A stretch of 64,000 nt of DNA from Cotesia glomerata (GCF_020080835.1 NC_058159.1:8618001-8682000), one strand, 5' to 3'. Positions 1 to 11,319 are shown, numbered from the stretch's first letter. The notes: a model not told the origin generated them from the letters alone. Numbers and translations: made by a program.

Positions 1-360
1 TTGCATTTTTCCTCGTTGTTTGTATCCCACGTAATTTGTATTCCAAATAATAAAATATACGTATATAATGCGTTAAAATTCACAAATTCAGACGATAACT
101 ACTCTAGCGGTGTTATATATTATTTTCACTGTTTACTTGTCACTTTAAATCCTCCGAGTATCACCTGGACGTGATAAAGATTTATCTTTCAATAATAATA
201 ATACTAGTGTAGTGTTTATTATAAAAAAACCTGTGTACATACAAAATATGCTTAACAAACAAAAGCACAATATAAAGTACAAGGGCGACGACAGTAGGCT
301 GACCCTTAGTGCCCGGATCGGTGACCTTGAATCCTTGGCCTCGTGTTGATCGAGGTAGTG
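1..360. other. AT-rich DNA, no supported gene
   Basis: Mostly AT-rich sequence. A 95-codon minus-strand open frame (145-432) and a 77-codon one in another frame (182-415) overlap here and both contain hydrophobic stretches. They overlap each other and a plus-strand frame, so at most one can be real. None shows a recognised domain or convincing splice sites. Confidence 0.4.
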
Positions 361-522
361 ATGATGGGAGTCGTAACGACGGTGGTTGTTGCCCTCGCGG
401 TTTACAGACGGACATTCACCAGTTGGCTCCAATACACAAGAAATGCGTTTGGTTGTGTTTCAGCGGTTTCGCCTCCAGCAGCAACATCACAGCATCACCA
501 GTTACTGTACAGCCTAGTATAG
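361..522 (+). CDS. Possible 53-residue membrane-anchored peptide or last exon (unrecognised)
   Basis: An ATG-ATG start opens 53 codons ending in TAG. Residues 3-14 are a compact hydrophobic segment (GVVTTVVVALAV) followed by a basic stop-transfer-like YRR and a Ser/Pro/Gln-rich tail, the layout of a small single-pass membrane protein or a terminal exon with a cytoplasmic tail. The frame is open upstream to about 331 without a stop. An AATAAA polyadenylation-type signal lies near 700. Local base composition is less AT-rich than the surroundings. Against it: opposite-strand frames are also open, there is no recognised family, and the length is within chance range. Confidence 0.18.
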   Translation: MMGVVTTVVVALAVYRRTFTSWLQYTRNAFGCVSAVSPPAATSQHHQLLYSLV

Positions 523-913
523 CAACTTCAGGCTAACTAACACGCTCACGTCCTCTGTAGTGGAGCGTTCAATGCCACCAGAGGACAAAGGAATTCCTTT
601 TACTACTATAATACCTTACAGTTGTAAAGTAAAATGCTATTGCTCAGAGATGTTACCAAGTACACTCAGCTTTACAGCAGCCGGGCCCAGGTAGAGAAAT
701 AAAATAATAACAAAATCCTCAGACAACAAAAAGGTTCTACTTGAATTTCACACTGACTATTTTCCAGGAACAGAACTCTCTAGAATAAAAAAACACAAAT
801 TTTTTATTTTATGTTTTATGTAATGATACTCAAAACAGCGGACGTCTGACAGTTTTCAATTTTTTTAATGAAAAAAATTATTTATTGGTAGAAAAATGTT
901 ACAATTTAATTTG

Positions 914-916
<3 letters not shown>
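523..916. other. Non-coding; possible 3' flank of the short frame
   Basis: No gene seen. Contains an AATAAA near 700 and otherwise AT-rich, non-repetitive sequence. Confidence 0.35.

Positions 917-988
<72 letters not shown>
917..988. repeat. (TA)n microsatellite
   Basis: About 70 bp of uninterrupted TA dinucleotides, flanked by AT-rich sequence. Confidence 0.95.
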
Positions 989-993
<5 letters not shown>

Positions 994-1600
994 TTTCTCA
1001 ATAAAAGTAATTTTTGATATTCTTTTTATGATACTGAAATGAGCGGACACCTGACAATTTTTATTAAATTTTTTTTAGATAAATTAATTTAACTGTTTAG
1101 AAAAATTAAAAATTATTTAATATTTGTATCAAATTTTTTGATAATCATTTAATTAATGACACTGAAATTGAAAAATATCTGAAAATTTTTAGAATTTCTT
1201 AAATAAATAAATCATAAAAAAAATCCACTAGGAGAAATTTTAAGAAAATATGAATGCATATATTGAAAAAGTTTTTTTTAGAACTTATTAATTTTCAAAT
1301 AAAACCACAGTTAAGGGTTGTTAACTAAAGTATAATATGAATCAGTGTGAATTTGTAAGAATATTATTAGTAAAGAATGAATTTTTTTAATAATCACTGT
1401 TTTTGCAAAAATAAAGCTAAAAACTATGAAAATTTGACGATATAAAAATCAGCAGGCCCTTGATCACTCTTGAATTTGTTTCAATGAATAAATGAGTACT
1501 AAAAAAAAAAGTATCAAAAATTTTTACTCATGACTTTCCGAAATTCCGACCTGTCAAATTTTTTCTTAAATATTTTCTATAACAATTTGTTGCTCCAAAA
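989..1600. other. AT-rich DNA without a gene
   Basis: Frequent stops in all frames. The phrase 'tactgaaatgagcggacacctgac' recurs in variant form near 826, 1029 and 1780, which suggests an old decayed repeat. Confidence 0.5.
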
Positions 1601-1604
1601 ATTA

Positions 1605-1753
1605 CAGTCGACGCTCTCTGTATTGGACCTCTCTGTATTTGACCGCATTCTTCCTCTGTACTTGACGATTTTACACAGCTCTTATGGACAAGGACGAGTC
1701 AAATACAGAGAATGGTCCTGTACGGGCGAGTCAAATACAGAGAGCGTTGACTG
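1605..1753. mobile_element. 149-bp MITE with CAGTCGACGCTCTCTGTATT ends, TA target duplication
   Basis: The left end CAGTCGACGCTCTCTGTATT is mirrored on the right by AATACAGAGAGCGTTGACTG, with one or two mismatches. Both ends are flanked by TA (1603-1604 and 1754-1755). Related motifs (CTCTGTATTTGAC and GTCAAATACAGAG) recur inside. CAG/CTG termini with TA duplication are typical of Tc1/mariner/pogo-type non-autonomous elements. It is too short to encode anything; the 76-codon frames crossing it on both strands come from its inverted-repeat structure. Confidence 0.82.
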
Positions 1754-1755
1754 TA

Positions 1756-2785
1756 TCTGATTTAATTGCATGAAACTGAAATTATGACACTGAAATATGC
1801 AGATATCTGACAATTTATAAATCAAATTAATCATTATAAAAAAGTATTTTTCATAATTTACGCTTGTTTTTTTAATTTCTACCGGCGAAATTTTTTCACT
1901 GTATTTATTCATAAAAATTGAGTAACAAAAATCTCAAAAATTATCAGATGCCTAATCAATTAATTTCAGAGCCATCCAAAATTTCGTATTGCAAATAAAA
2001 ATTTTTCTCCAATAAACAACTTGCTTACAAAAACTAAAAACTATCGTACTAATCAGATATCGGCTATTTTGACATTCATTAAATAAAAGTATTTCATAAA
2101 CATACAATGACGTTTTTTTCACTCAACAGCGTTTTATCATCACGGATGTTTGAACTATTTTTTGTTATTTACTCTCAATACAACCTGCCGAGGGTAATTA
2201 CACAGCGCGTCCCTCTTCTTATATCTATATCTATCAGATATAGTATAGCATAGGTTGTTTTTATATTTTTTTCTTGTTACTTTCGATGCAATTGCGTCAC
2301 TGTGTAAATCTTGATAAACGATACTGTGAGAACAGAAACAGGAAAGACTTAGAGCATTAAAAAACTAAAATACACTTTTATATTTATTTACTTTTACATT
2401 CACAGAAATAACTTAAAACCCACAAACTCATTTACAGTCACTCGTCACGGTGACTTTATCGAAAAATTGCAACACGTATTCGTAAAACAATTTAAATAAA
2501 AAAATTCACCTAACCGATTATACACGACGTCACATCTGTTTAATTTCTCGTATAGCAGCACACCCAATACATATAATATTATTCAGAATGATAATAATAC
2601 TAGCGTCACTTTATGATGTATACAAAACACTGTACCGCTTCGGCATCAACTTCTTAAATAAAATTAATTTTCATCCGAAGAGTGTAATAAATAAAACACT
2701 CGTATGATACTTCTTCCCAATACTCGTATCAATTATTATAGCCGTAATTATCCGTTAGTTACTTAATATTTCAAAATAAAATATA
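1756..2785. other. AT-rich DNA, nothing recognised
   Basis: No open frame of interest, no clear repeat structure. Moderately unique-looking sequence at 2140-2330. Confidence 0.5.
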
Positions 2786-2804
2786 ATTATTAGAAACAAA
2801 CAGC

Positions 2805-3012
2805 ATGAACACCTCCCTCGTCGGAGGTCGCGACGCAACTGTTACCCTCGCTCGGCGATTGCCGCGTTGCCACAAACTCGGGCCGGCTCGGGTGAACTCG
2901 GGTAGGCTCGTCTACCGGCAAAGGTCTTCGAGAACGTGTTGGAACTATGCAGCCTGTAGCCTGTCCAATCCGCACTCTCAACTGACGCTGCTTCGAGCAC
3001 CACCCTTTAAAA
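2805..3012 (-). promoter_or_regulatory. GC-rich island with TATA-like and initiator motifs (candidate minus-strand core promoter)
   Basis: About 200 bp of clearly higher GC content in an AT-rich setting. Reading the minus strand, a TTTTAAA box (about 3005-3012) lies some 28 bases upstream of TCAGTT (2985-2980), which matches the arthropod initiator consensus TCAKTY, with the A at 2983 as the predicted start. The spacing is as expected for TATA-Inr promoters. No good DPE follows. Downstream sequence (toward 2800) contains no clear coding exon. The open frames across it (82 and 101 codons) are probably by-products of base composition; the plus one ends in poly-Tyr from the TTA repeat. Confidence 0.35.
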
Positions 3013-3043
3013 TCTCTCTCGAGCTCTCTTACTCTCATTTTCG

Positions 3044-3044
3044 C

Positions 3045-3109
<65 letters not shown>

Positions 3110-3134
3110 GTATGATTATTGTTATTATTATTAT
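3044..3134. repeat. (TTA)n microsatellite
   Basis: About 66 bp of perfect TAT/ATT trinucleotides, then a few interrupted units to 3134. Confidence 0.93.
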
Positions 3135-3690
3135 GGGGAATATTACTCTATAGTATATACAAATGTCGAATGTACCATTATTCGGTCTCGCTTACTCACA
3201 TCATTCTTTTGCATGTTATCCCATCCTACAAGTTGACCGTGCAGCTGCCCACCTGCGTGTATGCTTTTGTGTCATGTGCCGCCAGTTGTGATTACCCAGA
3301 AGAATTTACCTGCGTGAAAGCGTCACACACTGTTCTAAAGCTAGACATTTATGATATGTAAATGCAGTTTTAAACTCTTTTGAGAAAAAAGAAAAATTTA
3401 GCACCTAGAAGTTTTGAATATGGAGAGAAATAATTTAGGTTAAAGTATTCAATTTGAGTTTTTACGATTGATTGGGATTGAACTATATGAATGTCATAAT
3501 TTATTGATGAAGGATAATAGTACTGAATTTTAGTAGCTTTAATTGGGTAGTAATCATATGAAAGTAATTGAATTTTAATTGGGTAGATCGGGTTGACAGT
3601 GAATTATATAACAGCGAATTTCGAATTTCACACGAGCTTCATGACTAATTAAATTTATTTTTTTTAGTGCAAAAAAAAACTGTTGAATTC
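3135..3690. other. Non-coding, nothing recognised
   Basis: An 80-codon plus frame (3119-3361) shows no domain and begins inside the microsatellite. No splice-supported exon seen. Confidence 0.4.
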
Positions 3691-3695
3691 GTCCA

Positions 3696-3900
3696 CCGAA
3701 AAAAATTTATTTGAAAATCAAGTAAATAAATTTGAAGAACTTCATCCTGCTGATTTGAATAAAAAAATTTTTAAACTAAGAAATTTTGGAATGGAACTCT
3801 TCAGAATTATTTTCGTGCTTTTAGAATTTTTTTCTTTATTGAAATTATTATTTTTTTTTTCAGTGTATATTATTAAAAACGTAAATTTTAACAGTTAGGT
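3696..3900. mobile_element. Decayed relative of the 4238-4468 MITE
   Basis: The left part (accgaaaaaaatttattt, tcaagtaaataaatttgaag) matches the first half of the element at 4238-4468 with substitutions. The right terminus is not clear. Confidence 0.45.
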
Positions 3901-3919
3901 TTTCCGAGGAAAAAAATAT

Positions 3920-4236
3920 CTGAAAAACGGTTGAGTCTGCAGGCCATCCCTGGAACTTCCCACTATATACGAGTTCTAAACGTTTAAGAAATTATCGATC
4001 CCGAAGTTTTGAATGCTTCAAGCTCAAAAACACAACTTTCATACTTTTTCGAGCTCTTCGAACTCGAATTTCTAGTGGTTGTTGATGGTATACTTTTTGA
4101 CGTCCTGCTAAGAAAATTAAAAATTTTTGAAAATCGGGAAGTTATTGATTTCACCCCGTTTTTCGAAAATCGAGTTTTTATCAGATCTCCACGTTTTGAG
4201 GTCCTAAGAAGATTCCCCGACGATTTTTACGATGGT
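3920..4236. mobile_element. Rearranged AACTTCCCGC-family fragment (two ends head to head)
   Basis: Positions 3920-4070 match the 3' end of the family in minus orientation (aaaacggttgag, ggccatccctg, then the gagctc motifs). Positions 4084-4236 match the 5' end in plus orientation (ctgctaagaaaatt, aaaatcgggaagttatt, ccccgtttttcgaaaatcga). The middle ~700 bp found in full copies is missing, so the two ends now face each other. The 113-codon frame (4009-4350) over it is not supported as a gene. Confidence 0.7.
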
Positions 4237-4237
4237 G

Positions 4238-4468
4238 TGAGCACAGAAAAAAAAATTTACTTGAATCAAGTAAATAATTTTGAAGAACTTAATCTTCTTG
4301 ATTTGAGTAGAAAAATTCTTAAACCAAGAAATTTTTCTTGGCTTAAATAAATTTTACTTGATTCAAGAATTTTTCATCTTGGTTCAAGACAATGAAACTT
4401 TTCAAAATTATTTTCTTGGTTCAATATTTTTTCACTTGATTCAAGGTAATTTTTTTTTTCTGTGTGGG
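4238..4468. mobile_element. ~230-bp MITE with CACAGAAAAAAAAATTTAC ends
   Basis: Left end CACAGAAAAAAAAATTTACT followed by TGAATCAAG is mirrored at the right by CTTGATTCAAGG and TTTTTTTTTTCTGTG. Internal 'cttggttcaag' motifs are repeated in both orientations. Confidence 0.65.
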
Positions 4469-6140
4469 TATATGTAAAAAACTAATCAGCTCTTATATAA
4501 ATTATATCAGCTCTTATCTAAATAGGTTCCTCGAAGAAAAGGGTCCTTTTCCTTCATTCATATTTCTCCAAAAATTTCTAATAAATGACAATTTCATCAT
4601 AGAATTTTGGAAAACTTTGTAGAAGTACACTTTAAGACTGTATAAATTACATTTTCAAGTGACATTTTCATAAAATACAATTCCAAGTATTGATTTTTGC
4701 AGTTTTCATTTGTACTTATTGCAAAGTTTGTGGAAATTCTTTTATGAAACTGTAATTTTTCCAGTTTTTGCTCGGAGTACTTAACTATTAAAATTAACAC
4801 TGTAAACTATAAGAGTTTTACTGTTCTTTTTTCTGTGAAGAGGAAAACAAACGAAAAAGAGAGGAAAAACTACAAAGAAAAGAAATTTAAAAACAGAACA
4901 GGATAACTAGAAAAATGAAAACTGAAAAAATGAAACGGGAAATTAACAAAAGAGAAAGGAAAAACTAAGAAAAAAAATTGACAAAGAGTAAAGGAAAATG
5001 AAAAAAAAAAAAAAAAAAAAAAAAGAGGGAAACTCGGACAAGGAACATTAGAAAATGAAAAAATAAAAAAAGGAAAATTAGGAATAGGAAAAAAATACCA
5101 ACAAAAGGAAGAGGCTATTCGGCAGCCGGAATAGAAATTGATTTTTTATTTAAAAAATTTAAACTTATTTTATAAGCTTTTCACACACATTTTACAGAAT
5201 GTCGAAATTTATTCGGAAAATAAACACAGAACTTAAAAACATTTTAATTTTTTATAAGCACTAACTTGGACAATAGTAAAATTGTTTATGTTAGGGAAGG
5301 GAAGAATAAAGTTTCAGAGCCGTTGGTACTAAACTTCCTTAATTGAAGCTAAACATTCATTCTTCATTTTCTATTTCTGTTCATCTAATTACAACATTTC
5401 ATGTAATTAAAAGTTTCAGTACGATTAAGACTACGTATTATTTCAGTTTAAATTAAATTGGTGTAGGCTAATAATGGGTAAAAAAAGAATATTTATATGG
5501 TTGAAGTACTCAATATACGACAGTAAGATACTTCTTTGTTCTTGATAGAGATAGTCACGATTTACGACTAAAATATTAGGAAAAGGATGATGAAACAAGT
5601 AAAGAGAAAGACAAAGAGATAAAGATAAAAAGAGAAGGCATAGTGTTGTACGTAGAGTTGTGCAGTTTCGTGGCTTTCTTAACTTGAGACTTGAGCAAAG
5701 AGAAAGAGCCGCTAGTGGAGTTGGCGACGAACGGTAAATCCCATTTCATTGAAATAGTTTAGAATTTCATGAGATCCTTAGAACCACGCGCGTCTGAGGC
5801 TTTTTACATTTTTTAAGAGCTTCTTCCTCGTGTCCTGCTTATATCGAGAGTAAGAGTCTAGTCGGAGAGTAGAAAAGCGATGGTAAGAGTAACAGTAAGA
5901 GTTAATATAAGCGTGAGTAGAAGTAGACGATCAGCAATTCTTTAAAAATGGAACATTAAGCATTTGATGTTTCACTTGGGAACTACGTTAGACCTTCAAC
6001 ATTGAAAAACCTCTCGCCAATAAGAAATTGTAAAAAATTTAGTAAATTAAAAAAATTATTTGATGTACGAAAAATATTTTTTAATAATTTCACGTTTGTT
6101 TCAAGGTATTTAGCTCGCTTGATTAAAGAAATTAACTCTA
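4469..6140. other. AT-rich, partly unique DNA without a gene
   Basis: Contains a poly(A) run (about 4998-5023) in a purine-rich stretch of gaaaa-type repeats (4840-5120). The 5640-5960 part is less AT-rich and looks single-copy, but shows no exon that I can support. Confidence 0.45.
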
Positions 6141-6149
6141 TTGCTCATA

Positions 6150-6330
6150 CGAAGTTGCCGATGCTCAACAATTTCCGTTCATTGGCCAAGGCACGGCTAC
6201 TAATGCTCGGCCAAGTATCAGCGTTTTGTATCGGCCTAGCCTCGGTAAACCATCGGCTTTAATGTTTGGCCAAGCATTGGCGATTTGTACTGGCCTAGTC
6301 TAGGTAAGCCATCGGCTACCGCACGATATT
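6150..6330. repeat. Tandem-like CGGCCAAGCATCGGC repeats, block 1
   Basis: At least six imperfect units built on 'ggccaagcatcggc' or its complement. The same motif returns at 7970-8150, so a once continuous or duplicated block appears to be split by the 6822-7488 insertion and surrounding sequence. Confidence 0.65.
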
Positions 6331-6821
6331 TATTATAATATAATAATATGTGATTTGATTATCAGCAATTGCTTGGCCGATGCTCTGGCTAATTTTTTAT
6401 TACACTTGAAAACAATTAATACGTGTTAGTCATTACTATGTTGTATTATTGTTTTAATTTAACGTTTGACCAAATTATAAACTAATATGTACTAAAAATT
6501 AGTAAATCAATTTTTAAAAAATATCTTACGAGATTTTTTTAGGAGAAAACACCAATTTAAATTATTAACAATGTTTTTTTTTATAAATATTATATTGATC
6601 ATTTTTTAGTCTTTAATAAACATTTTTATTATTCAACAAGCTCTATTAAGATTAAATCAACATTTGTTTTCACTAAAACAGATTTAATAAGTAATGAATA
6701 TTTTTTTGGAGGACTTTTTCGATAAATTTTTACATTACCCAATCAGTTAAACCTATTTCTTTTAGTATTAAAAAAAAAATATTTAAGCAAGAAACTAATG
6801 AATTTTAATAACCCTAGTAGA

Positions 6822-7488
6822 AATAATCGAGTTTTCACTGGATATAAACCAGTAACTGGCCAGTGATATCGAGTAAAAACTTGAAATCGCGCCACCTACA
6901 ACTAAGTCATAAACATTAGTTACACCGACAGTGTATCTTTACTAGTGTGTGTATGTTTGTTTATTTTTTTTGTTAACCTGTACGCATCATTATTGTAATT
7001 ATTATTATTAAAAAACAGTATAAATCAATCAAAATTAGTGTTTATTAACGTGTAAATAATTTCCAGTATATATTTCAAAATGGATACAGTGAAAAAAAAT
7101 GACACAATATATAAATTGCGACTGTGGGCATTAAAAACAAATCTCCAATTCAAAATAATTATTTTCTTATTCTATTGTTAGATTTATTATTAGTCTATCA
7201 GACTAATGATGTTATCTATTTTATAATGTACACATAAATGAAACTTTTTTATATCATATCGTTTATTAAACATTATTTTGAATTTATTTGACAATTTTAA
7301 TAACGCCTAATAACCTCAGAATTCGAAACTGACAGTTTCACTAAAGCCGCCATAATGTTTTGTTAGATCTCTAGTAAAACTGGCCAGTTACTAGACAGAA
7401 ACTGGATATTACACTGGCCAGTTACTGGTTTAAGTCTAGTAAAACTGGCCAGTTACTGGCTAAAAACTTGATTTCATTTCTACTAGGG
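6822..7488. mobile_element. 667-bp MITE, CCCTAGTAGAAAT terminal repeats
   Basis: Left end CCCTAGTAGAAAT (6822) and right end ATTTCTACTAGGG (7476-7488) are perfect inverted repeats. Subterminal copies of the palindromic motif aactggccagttact occur once near the left end and four times near the right end, an arrangement often seen at transposase-binding regions. No transposase frame is present. Confidence 0.85.
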
Positions 7489-7770
7489 AAATGATTTATT
7501 TACTTACAAATAGATTTATGAATATAAATAAAAATATACAAATATAAATATATATATTTATTTACTAATAAATTATTTATTTTTAATTAAGTTTGAACTT
7601 CTTGCTTAAAAAATGAAGTTTTAAAAAACTAGGAAGTTATTTTTTATTATTAAAATTCAGAAATTTTTCAATTATGAAATAAATAGAAAAATTCGTAACA
7701 ACAATCAAGTTAACTCAATTATACTGAGAAAAATTCATTGTTGAACATTAAAATGATTAAACTAAGAACA
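7489..7770. other. AT-rich spacer
   Basis: No gene, no clear repeat. Confidence 0.5.
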
Positions 7771-7775
7771 CCACA

Positions 7776-7855
7776 CTCAGATCAGTTAGCAGCGCCCGTG
7801 GCACCGCTCGAAACTTCCGCGCAGATGGACCAGGTTCAAATCCCTTCTCATCCGA
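7776..7855 (+). repeat. Degenerate tRNA-derived segment (SINE-like)
   Basis: GGTTCAAATCC at 7833-7843 is a near-consensus pol III B box, with TAGCAGCGCCCGTGG about 50 bases upstream where an A box would be. A cloverleaf cannot be formed cleanly, so this is a tRNA-derived repeat or relic and not a functional tRNA. Confidence 0.4.
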
Positions 7856-7969
7856 ATTTTTTCAGAATTAATTTCTATCAACCAGTAGTCTATCACCTCA
7901 GAATAATAATAATTCAAAAATAAACAACGAAAAAGAAATTATTTTACCTAAAATTTGATTTTTTTGCCT

Positions 7970-8150
7970 ATGCTTGGCCGATGCTCGGCCAATGCTTGGA
8001 TACTATGTTCGGCCGATGCTAAGTCGCCTATATCGGCTGGGTGTTACCATCCGATGCTCGCCCAGTCGTGGCCCAACGATATTTCACGATACTCGGCCGA
8101 TACTTAAAGATCGGTTACCAGTCTTGGCCCAGTATCGGGATTCAAGATCC
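7970..8150. repeat. Tandem-like CGGCCGATGCTCGGCC repeats, block 2
   Basis: Imperfect 'ttggccgatgctcggcc' units, the same unit as in block 1 at 6150-6330. Confidence 0.65.
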
Positions 8151-8480
8151 ATTAAAAGCATAACGTAAAAAAATTTCAGCCAAAAATTTAATACTAAACT
8201 TCGATTTTTTTAATTAAAAAATTTTGCAAGTTCATGATTTTTCAAAAATTCTTTTGATAATAATACAAGTCGGTATGTGAGTATGATTGTGAATGCCATA
8301 CTGTATAGTATTCAAAATTTTCAGTATAAAAAAACGAATATAAACGGTTGAAAAATTTTTTCAAGAAAAAATTTATTTCTAATATCACCTACTCTAAGCA
8401 ATGGAATACGAAAAAAAAATTTTAAATTAGTCCATTTTTTTTATAAACAATATTTGAAAAAATCATTCAACTTTTTGATC
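8151..8480. other. AT-rich spacer
   Basis: Nothing recognised. Confidence 0.5.
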
Positions 8481-9682
8481 TTAAGGTAGCTCCAGCATGA
8501 AACCATTTTTCAACAGATTCGGCTGAAATTTTTTTTACGGGTTCAGAATAGCTTTATTTATAAATTCCTATAATTTCATAATTTTTGACCGTTTAGATCG
8601 CGAGATATTTAAAGTCAAAGTTGGCGATTTTGAGGATCATGTTACATTTAAAGTATGTAAAATGTCCGGTCTCTCCAACTACTTTTTATTATATTAAAAA
8701 ATTCTCTCGGCAGAATTGGAAAAAAAAAGTTTGGAAAATCCAAAAGTGCACGCCTCATAATCTCATTTTTCACAATAAAATTGATTAAAATAAATGATAA
8801 AAAGCAAAATAATAAAAAACAGATAACTCTGTTATGGTTAGTGGCGCCATAACTCTGAGGTGAGGGAAAAAAATACTATAATAAAATGTATAGATAGATA
8901 TGTATAGATATACAATAAAATCCACAGTCATAAATTAGTTTTTTTTAAATAATAATTTAACGACAGTGAATTGAACGCTCATATTAATTAAGAAAATCTA
9001 TCGTGTGTTACTTTAGATGATAAAAAAAAAATTATTCCGGTACAATCATTTTTTCGACCAATTTCCCTGCCACATACACCCATCCATACACGGACGTCCA
9101 GAAGAGATTATGTTTAATGTTATTATTTACTATGTTAAACAAAAAAATTGTTATTGAAATAAATTTTATGTGCCTGACAAATTATTTGACTTGATATAAG
9201 TGTACTCATATTAATCTGCAAGTGCGATATAAATAACAAAAAATCAATTTCAGTTTCGAGAAAACTGCTTTTTTTGAAATGTCGAGAGTAGAGCACAACC
9301 TCAATGCTTTGCTTATGAGGCGTGCAAAAAATTAGGAGAGTTGTGAAAAATGTTTTTAGAATAGGTTAAAAAAATAAAAATAGCACCTCACCGTTTTGTT
9401 ATCGAGATATTATAATTTAAAAAAATAATTTTCGATCTATTTCTAACCTGCTCACGTCACAACTTATAGTGATTTGGCAACGCCGTGCGCAACGCTCCCT
9501 GAAATAGTGTAACATAAATAGCGGGAAATTCAAATCTTTCACGGTTTTCAAGAGCAACGTTGCCAGATCACTAGAACTAACAATATGTAATTGTATGTGT
9601 GAACGTCTGTGTGCCGAGACTTCTAAATTTTTGTTCATACTAAATGCTCTGACTACACTATACCACGCTGGAACTACATTAA
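8481..9682. mobile_element. TTAA-flanked element with GGTAGCTCCAGCATG ends, carrying a nested insertion
   Basis: Left TTAA-GGTAGCTCCAGCATG (8481) is mirrored on the right by CACGCTGGAACTACA-TTAA with a few mismatches. The start resembles the separate element at 25345-25881 (TTAAGGTAGTAC). A TTAA target site is the hallmark of piggyBac-type elements, but the terminal bases are GG and not the usual CCC, so the superfamily is uncertain. The element at 8747-9326 is inserted within it. Confidence 0.65.
8747..9326 (+). mobile_element. 580-bp non-autonomous element, TGCACGCCTCATA ends
   Basis: Left TGCACGCCTCATA (8747) and right TATGAGGCGTGCA (9314-9326) are perfect inverted repeats. Just inside the right end is the motif gagcacaacctc. 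Two further copies occur in this window (16445-16977 and 59917-60567) and a one-ended fragment at 56468. Internal shared phrases include 'tggcgccataa'. No transposase. Confidence 0.85.
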
Positions 9683-10764
9683 GTAATTTATGCTTTTATT
9701 ACAGATGAAACTAGAAATGTCATCTGAACAAAAATTTTTTATTTTAATTACTTTTATTAAATTTTTTCTGATGATATTATCAAATAACTCTGGATGGTTC
9801 GAATCTAAAAAACAGCAAAAATGATTTTCATGTTTCACTGAATGAACATAGAAAAACTACGTCTTATTTTATTCAAACTGAAAATGCTAAAAAACAATTT
9901 TGCCTTATCACTTTTAATTATTTTCAATTTTCAAATTCTGAAGTTACTCTTAATCATAGAATATCGTTGAAATTTATTTTTTTTTTGCGCAGCGAAAAAC
10001 TGCAACGTTTTGTATTTATAGTGTTGTTATCATTCAGTATAGACATTTCCATCTATTCTATTTATTCATGACAGATCTTTTTTTGTTGAAAGTTATGTTG
10101 AGGTAAATATTTATTTCAAATTGTAAACATTTTTACAAGCCTTTAAATATGAGGAAAAGTTATTTTCAGCGCATTTCTATTGAATGTTGTACAATATTTA
10201 TTTCATTCTTCATTGAAATATACATCTTTGTAAAAGCTCGTAATTATTTACCTATTTTTAAATAACATTTTATTTACAGAAATAGCGATTACTTGGAAAC
10301 TTCTGTCCTAAAATTAATACAACAAGAAAATGAATAATATTAAAATAAAATCTACAAGTTTTCTAGACTTGAGCTTTCTTCAATTTTTTGGAGGAAGAAT
10401 CCATATTGGTAAGAGGCAATTGCAAGACACCACCTCGTGGTCGAAAAAAGCACTACTTAAACCAGGTCATGTATTCTTATGGCGGTGACGTACTTGCCAT
10501 CTGGCGTTAAAAAATTTAACTACTCAAACCAAGTTTTGGTAATAGGCCTTTTTACACGGCGCCATTTACCAATACTCACAAGTAGGTAACTTAAATGATC
10601 TGGCAACATTGCAGCTGCAAAAGCATTGCGGCGAATCCTTCACCATACTACCAAAGTCATTATAGGTCATGCATGGTGACTATTCTATAATTAATTCTAA
10701 GAACGTGGTAATGTACTAAATTCCTTAGAATTCGATATTACATTGACGTACTTATGGCTAGAAC
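9683..10764. other. Non-coding, partly unique
   Basis: 10400-10700 is less AT-rich and single-copy in the window. No supported exon. Confidence 0.45.
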
Positions 10765-10766
10765 TA

Positions 10767-11319
10767 CAGTAGAATCTCTATAACTCGAACTTGAAGGGAG
10801 AGACAAAAAAATTCGAATTATAGAGTTTTCGAGTTATAGAGGGTTTCAAGTTAGGTAGTAACTGGTTTCATCAAACTGTTTCGCAACATCCTTTTTTTTT
10901 TTTGACTCATCTTCACTGCTTCACTGTTCAATACTTTTATTGAGAAAATTTTCTTATACAAGAATTAATGTTCTTGAAAATTTTCAAGAATATATATTCT
11001 TAGCTCAAGGACTTGTTAAATTGATTGAAATAATTTTTACTTAATTTAAATAAAGCTATTCTCTTGTTTATCTATTACTCAAAGATAAATATGGATGCTC
11101 TTATCTTCAGAAATCAATAATTAGTAATAATAGAATATTTGGTCGTCATCGAATTTCTTGAACCAAGCAATTGTTAATTAAGTAAAAGTATTTCGACTTA
11201 TAAAGGGTAAAAATTTCGAGCAACGAAGATTTTACGGCTTGAAGGGAAGAGGATTAAACATTTCTTCGAGTTGCGGAGGTTTTTGACTTATCGAGGTTCG
11301 ACTTAACGAGGTTCTACTG
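10767..11319. mobile_element. 553-bp pogo/Tigger-like MITE
   Basis: Left CAGTAGAATCTCTATAACTC (10767) and right TCGACTTAACGAGGTTCTACTG (ends 11319) are imperfect inverted repeats flanked by TA on both sides. Termini of the form CAGTAGAAYCTC followed by an AACTCGAAC-type sequence are characteristic of pogo/Tigger-type Tc1/mariner elements. Subterminal motifs of the 'ttcgagttatagagg' type occur several times at each end. No DDE/D transposase frame remains. Confidence 0.85.

Noticed and set aside
3920..4350. 113-codon plus-strand open frame
   Set aside because: Lies across two repeat families (AACTTCCCGC fragment and a MITE); no domain.
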